The notes beneath the pieces are model-generated. The model was not told where the DNA came from and did no database searches. It saw only the letters and a list, made by a program, of their open reading frames with translations. From Paramacrobiotus metropolitanus (taxonomy: Eukaryota; Tardigrada; Eutardigrada; Parachela; Macrobiotidae), in the NCBI RefSeq assembly GCF_019649055.1, contig NW_026570254.1, forward strand, positions 1,198,759 through 1,262,758: a stretch of 64,000 nt of DNA, given 5' to 3'. This document shows, one piece after another, positions 59,795-64,000 of the stretch. The number at the start of each line of letters is the position of its first letter. The first letter of the stretch is position 1. Both the position numbers and the translations under genes were made by a program.

Positions 59795-60790
59795 CTATTT
59801 GAGAACCTTTTATCATATACCGGCTAAGTTTGTCTTATTCTCGAAACTCTGACTTCTCCTCTCAACAAAACCATACAATTCACATAGGCTAAATATTTCA
59901 GACAATCTGCTCGTCATTTATCAAAAATTGATATAAATCTCTCCGTAACATAAATTATCACACAATGTAAACGGCTGAAATTGCGGCTGGTGAATGGTGT
60001 GGAAAGGTGACACCAGGAGTCACCAACACCGTTACTGCCCAATATCGGTTGGATTTTCTCTCAATTCTTAAAACCGAAACATACTGTATATTCACATTTC
60101 ATTTACCAAACCTGAGTGTTCATTGATCCGGTAAAGATAAAACCTCAATAATTTATCGATCAAAAGCTCGGGAAATTATATTTCATTCTGCTCAACGATA
60201 ATTCTTCTTCGAAAATTATTAAAAATTATACTGCTGGGTATTCTGTTTCAATTAAACGGGTTTTAAGGGTGGGTGGGACTATTTGTCCACTTCCCGGGTT
60301 CATACAACAGAATAATGCCTATATTATTGATTCTAAGATTTCTATAACTCGAAAGGTCATTACGTATTAGCCAACATATTTCCATTTCTTCAGAGGTTAT
60401 AACCGTAAATCATTAATCGATTCCGCATATTTCAATTACATCACATTACCAAAACTTCCACTTATACGAGTTTTGCGTCAAGTTGCGCTGTACGCATTTT
60501 GTCTTCATAATCATAACTTATCCTCTATTCGCTGAAAATTACTGCATTTCTCTAGCTTTGGAGATATTTCATGAATTCATAGTAGATATTTTCCGCTCAC
60601 CGTTGTAGTGCGATAAAAATAGATTAATACCCAACAATTCTCCTAGCCAAGTATTATACTCAATACGCATTGCTTACCGCTCGTTCATATTCAAACATTA
60701 TCCTTAAATTTGATCACTGCATAATTCTTTAAAAATATTACGTTTCGGTAAACTATATCGATACCTTTTAATCCGACGACTTATATAACA

Positions 60791-60822
60791 GATCCATCGT
60801 TTGGGCGCATGACGTGAACTAA
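60791..60822 (+). repeat. 32-bp dispersed motif, copy E
   Basis: GATCCATCGTTTGGGCGCAT then GACGTGAACTAA, immediately left of the copia-type LTR. Confidence 0.6.
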
Positions 60823-60833
60823 AACTCCTGCTA

Positions 60834-61118
60834 TGTTATATTAGAGATTATTATAGTCACGGAACAGAAACCGGAAGCTGCCGCACACACTGGTGTTGTT
60901 CTGTTATGTTCTGTTCATCAAACGTTATACAAGCAGGTTTCTTACATAGCACTAGGTACATTCACGATATTAGTAAGTTACTGCACCTAAACATCTGATA
61001 AACAAGGATTGGTGACCTGGGTGCACCGTACTCATAGACTGCTTGTAAGACAATGATCATAGTTCACAAGTAGATGACACATTATGAGTGTATATTATAT
61101 TGGTAATATACTTTAACA
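60834..61118 (-). repeat. 3' LTR of the copia-type element
   Basis: About 285 bp, aligned along almost its whole length with 62232-62530. It differs mainly by a 7-8-nt deletion near its left end and a few substitutions, so the insertion is not brand new. Confidence 0.85.
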
Positions 61119-61206
61119 CTTCTTCACCCAGCGCGCCATATCCTGAAATGCACACTGGTTCCAAAGGTTCTTGATTCGGATCCTTGATATCTTTACATTG
61201 ATTCTC

Positions 61207-62137
61207 TCACGCGTTCACGTCGGCAATATTGGGCTTTATGTCCAACGATTCCACAGTTGGCACAGCAGGACAGGTTGGGCACTGTCTGGTCGTATGTCCT
61301 TCCATTCCGCAGTAGTTACACTGGAACTGGTCGGTTTGATCGGTTTGATTGGTTAGATCGGTCGGTCGGTCAGATCGGCCAGATCGGTTCATATGGTCAG
61401 ATCGGTTAAAATGGTCGGATCGGTTAGATCGGTCGGATCGGTTAGATCGGTCGGATCGGTTTGATCGGTTCGGATTCTCTTTCTCTCTGGTTATAGCTGA
61501 ATAGGCTGATCCAAAAGGTCCTTTAAGATATCCACGATTTTCTTCCGTCTTGATCATCTGTTCTGTTAACATCAGCTTTTCACGGAAGACGCTCATCTTT
61601 TGGGTCGGGGCCGGCCATCATGTTCCATGATGCCACAAAGTCCGTATTCAACTGGCAGGCTGGACAGTGTTTTCGAAATCAGCCACTCATCGCTGGTTTT
61701 CACGGCTTTCCACAGGCGTCGATCTTCGATGCCAATACGTGCAGCGTTGACATGAAGGTGTTAACGTCTGTCGTTATCCTTCCACTTCAGTCTCGAAAAC
61801 TCAGTCATCGCGGTCATTGTCGCATCCAGTTTTCGGCCTCCTTAACTCTTTAATCCGATCCAAAATTTCTGCTGACGTTGCACAGTCGCGTACCTGATTG
61901 AAGGTAACCTCGTCGAGCGTTGCGCGCAGAATACTTTGCTTTTCCGTCTCCGGATATCCATTTATTATAAGCGGCATGCTTCTTTTCGTCTGCTGGATCA
62001 TCTTGGTATCTTGTTGCGCTTCCATCCACAATGCTCCACACGCCTTCTCCAGTTAAGACGTCCTCCACTTCGACTCTCCATCGAGCGTAGTTCGAGCCAT
62101 TGAGTACCGTGACCTTTATCTCCTTCAACGTTGCCAT
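61207..62137 (-). pseudogene. Degenerate copia-type gag
   Basis: The reading frame starts at ATG 62137 with the hallmark copia gag start (VTVLNGSNYARWRVEVEDVL) and shifts frame near 61990-62000. The second frame (RATLDEVTFNQVRDC) reaches a stop at 61801. The same frame reopens at 61596-61207 and contains a CCHC zinc knuckle, CNYCGMEGHTTRQC. Before the knuckle is a run of Arg-Ser-Asp-Arg-Ser-Asn units encoded by simple GATCGGT-type repeats. Gag would form the particle shell and bind RNA; at least one frameshift and one stop make this copy non-functional. Confidence 0.85.
61325..61480. repeat. GATCGGT-type tandem repeat in gag
   Basis: Imperfect tandem units of GGTCGGATCGGTTAGATC type encode the RSDRSN run of the gag frame on the minus strand. 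Confidence 0.85.
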
Positions 62138-62231
62138 CTTGGCGTCCGTAACAGTAACAGTAGCAAACCACTATACTAGTAAGACACGGCAGATACAACT
62201 TCCTGCTTAGAGACAAGCAGGTCTCATAATC

Positions 62232-62530
62232 TGTTAGAATTTATATTAGGAGATTATTATAGTCACGGGAACAGAAACCGGAAGCGTCGCACACACTGGT
62301 GTTGTTCTGTTATGTTCTGTTCATCAACGTTATACAAGCAGGTTTCTTATATAGCACTAGGTACATTCACGATATTAGTAAGTTACTGCACCTAAACATC
62401 TGATAAACAAGGGGATTGGTGACCTGGGTGCACCGTACACTCATAGATCAGCTAGTAAGACAATGATCATAGTTCACAAGTAGATGACACATTATGAGTG
62501 TATATTATATTGGTAATATAATTTCTAACA
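62232..62530 (-). repeat. 5' LTR of the copia-type element
   Basis: 299 bp with terminal inverted TGTTAGAA/TTCTAACA ends and short AT-rich ends typical of LTRs. Confidence 0.85.
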
Positions 62531-63789
62531 AAACTCCTGCTATGTTATATTTGAGAATTCTCGCTTCGTCATAACTGGTACTGACAGTCACACAATAAGA
62601 TACCGCCGTACCATTGTCTGAGAAAGTTAATCTCTTCTAAAATTATCCATATTAGTGAGTTTCTCACAAATGCCGTTTAAGTAATTCAAATTATTCAATG
62701 TACTTCGCAAGCTCAAAATCTACAGATTTTACTGTGATAATAATTACTTCATATAATGACCAATCCTTTACTACGACTCACAACACCGCCTCACAGAATT
62801 ATCACATAGGATTTACCATTGCTTCATGACAGAAACTGAGCTTTTTCAAAATTCAAAAAACCCAACATTCATCATTACACTAATCCCAAACACTCTTCCA
62901 CTTAAATTTTACACAATTTGATATCAGCTTAATTTCACGTTAATTAACAGAAATTTATTTTACTGTCGCCAAATGCCGGTTTTACGTTTCCACGTTTTCT
63001 AACAACTCATAACAGCATACACCGTATGGACGGATTTTCTACTGCTGTAGCCACTGTACTACAATTCATCGTACTAACCCAAATTTCAAATTTCATACTA
63101 CATAAGTCCACTGAGTTCATAAGATTATTCGCATTTTGCTTCAAAAAATATGCTCATATTCTCCAGGAAATTCTCAACGAAGACCACCTCAAAGTTTTAG
63201 TTCGGTTTCGTGAAATTTCATTAACTCAAAACACAAATACTGCATTACTGCAAGTATGATTTCAATCTCAAGGAGTGCTTAAATTTGTTACAATACTACT
63301 GCATTTCTGCAAAAATTTACGTTAAATCCTGCTAACCTTTGATTATGCTTAATATCATGAGCAAGTAAACATAGATAAGACAAACTTATCGCTCCGAGCC
63401 ACTACACTACAATTCAGCGTATTAACATTATAATTTAAAATTTTCATCCCTTGATCATTACTGAAGCCTGCTTTCACCATAATAATTATTATGTTAATTT
63501 CGACTTAACCAATTACTCTTTTATCGTAATTTCCAAAACAAAATACAATTTCAATATTCGAGTCCACAGATTCATAATTTCCACAAGCAATTTGTCGCAA
63601 TAATCTACCGAAGTATATTTCTTAAAAACTTTACGTTTTCTTCTTCGCTTTAGCCGGTTTTGCCGCTCGGTTGCATACCACCAAATTTTCAACAGGCTTA
63701 ATAATTCTACCGCTTTTTAGTACGATTAATTACAACTGGACTAGGGAGCTAGCATCTGAATTTCGGGTGTTAAGTCATTTTCCTTAAGT
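62531..63789. other. AT-rich repeat-like spacer
   Basis: No gene is recognised. It carries two copies of the GCCACTGTACTACAATTCA-like word (63050 and 63398). Confidence 0.4.
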
Positions 63790-63990
63790 TCAGGGAACGT
63801 TGGTTCTGGTAACAGAACTCTCACTTTGTACTTCCATACCTTCTTTACATTTTAACGGTTTAGCAACTTTATCCTCGGGCTCATTTTCTGACGCAAATTC
63901 GCGAAAAGTAAAGGGCTTCAATCTCGACACATGCGCTCTGTCACGTTTTACATTACCACGCGTATTGAGGTCACATATAATGCGCATCAT
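63790..63990 (-). pseudogene. C-terminal integrase tail of an LTR retroelement, enters from beyond the window
   Basis: The minus-strand frame reads CDLNTRGNVKRDRAHVSRLK followed by PF, which matches the conserved GPY/F-type tail of gypsy and BEL integrases (the typical form ends HVSRLKP). It closes with a stop at 63790 after a charged tail. The rest of pol would lie beyond 64000. The frame may continue open past the edge, so whether it is intact is unknown. Confidence 0.6.
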
Positions 63991-64000
63991 CCACTTTCTT

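Larger units (their letters stand above)
58040..60833. repeat. AT-rich repeat-bearing spacer
   Basis: No gene is recognised. It contains four copies of the 32-bp motif and a 43-bp degenerate pair (58542-58584 and 59997-60039, both starting GTGGAAAG and continuing TGACACC). Confidence 0.5.
60834..62530 (-). mobile_element. Gag-only copia-type LTR element, about 1.7 kb
   Basis: Two closely similar LTRs flank a degenerate gag region; the element reads on the minus strand. The 5' LTR (62530-62232) begins TGTTAGAA and ends TTCTAACA. The primer-binding site directly inside it (GATTATGAGACC on the minus strand) is complementary to the anticodon arm of a methionine tRNA, the internal-priming mode known from Drosophila copia. 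A purine tract (GGGTGAAGAAG) abuts the 3' LTR. No protease, integrase or reverse transcriptase is present, so it is non-autonomous. A 26-bp near-perfect direct repeat (60821-60846 and 62530-62555) overlaps its ends. Confidence 0.85.

Noticed and set aside
61325-61480. Regular GATCGGT repeats suggestive of a CRISPR-like array or satellite
   Set aside because: The units are contiguous without unique spacers and are in frame within the gag ORF, encoding an Arg-Ser-Asp run.

Overview
This is a eukaryotic, metazoan window. Protein-coding genes are split by short GT-AG introns (many of 55-90 nt), and the recognisable proteins are animal ones: a Phox2-type homeobox factor, a Ski/Sno co-repressor, atypical PKC with PB1 and C1 domains, CapZ beta, SUMO, a SMYD protein, CacyBP/SIP, spermidine synthase and a bifunctional-type L-fucose kinase. 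Compact introns and invertebrate-like proteins suggest an invertebrate, possibly an ecdysozoan such as a tardigrade. The species guess is weak. All gene models below were assembled by hand from splice sites, reading-frame continuity and remembered family conservation; no search was run.

Layout. 1.1-2.2 kb: two-exon C2H2 zinc-finger gene (+). 3.4-5.0 kb: spermidine synthase, 6 exons (+). 5.0-7.8 kb: noncoding, probably regulatory for the next gene. 7.8-11.4 kb: Phox2 homeobox gene, 4 exons (+). 11.9-17.2 kb: L-fucose kinase, 23 exons (-), convergent with Phox2. 17.9-18.4 kb: SUMO, 4 coding exons (+), divergent from fucokinase. 19.25-21.2 kb: CapZ beta, 6 coding exons (-). 21.96-23.1 kb: unresolved exons (+). 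24.0-28.05 kb: atypical PKC, 18 exons (+). 28-33 kb: noncoding, with one possible untranslated exon. 33.3-43.9 kb: Ski/Sno gene, 6 coding exons with one 7.4-kb intron (+). 46.1-48.65 kb: SMYD-like MYND/SET protein, 6 exons (+). 49.3-50.75 kb: CacyBP/SIP, 6 exons (-), with an in-frame TAA.

51-64 kb is different in kind. No conserved intron-containing gene is visible. It holds transposon debris: a 67-codon coding remnant, an LTR-like stretch with a TATA box, a complete but degenerate gag-only copia-type element with two LTRs, and an integrase-tail fragment at the window edge. It also holds dispersed short repeats, including a 32-bp motif in five equal-length copies, and three intronless ORFs that I cannot assign: two basic, probably nuclear proteins (-) and one 230-aa protein (+). 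This island is the best place to look for something undescribed.

The conserved genes are mostly unrelated housekeeping or developmental genes and do not form an operon or a single pathway. The most notable points are a SUMO whose stop codon follows the di-glycine directly, an in-frame stop in CacyBP, a SMYD protein lacking key catalytic residues, and the repeat/ORF island at the right end.
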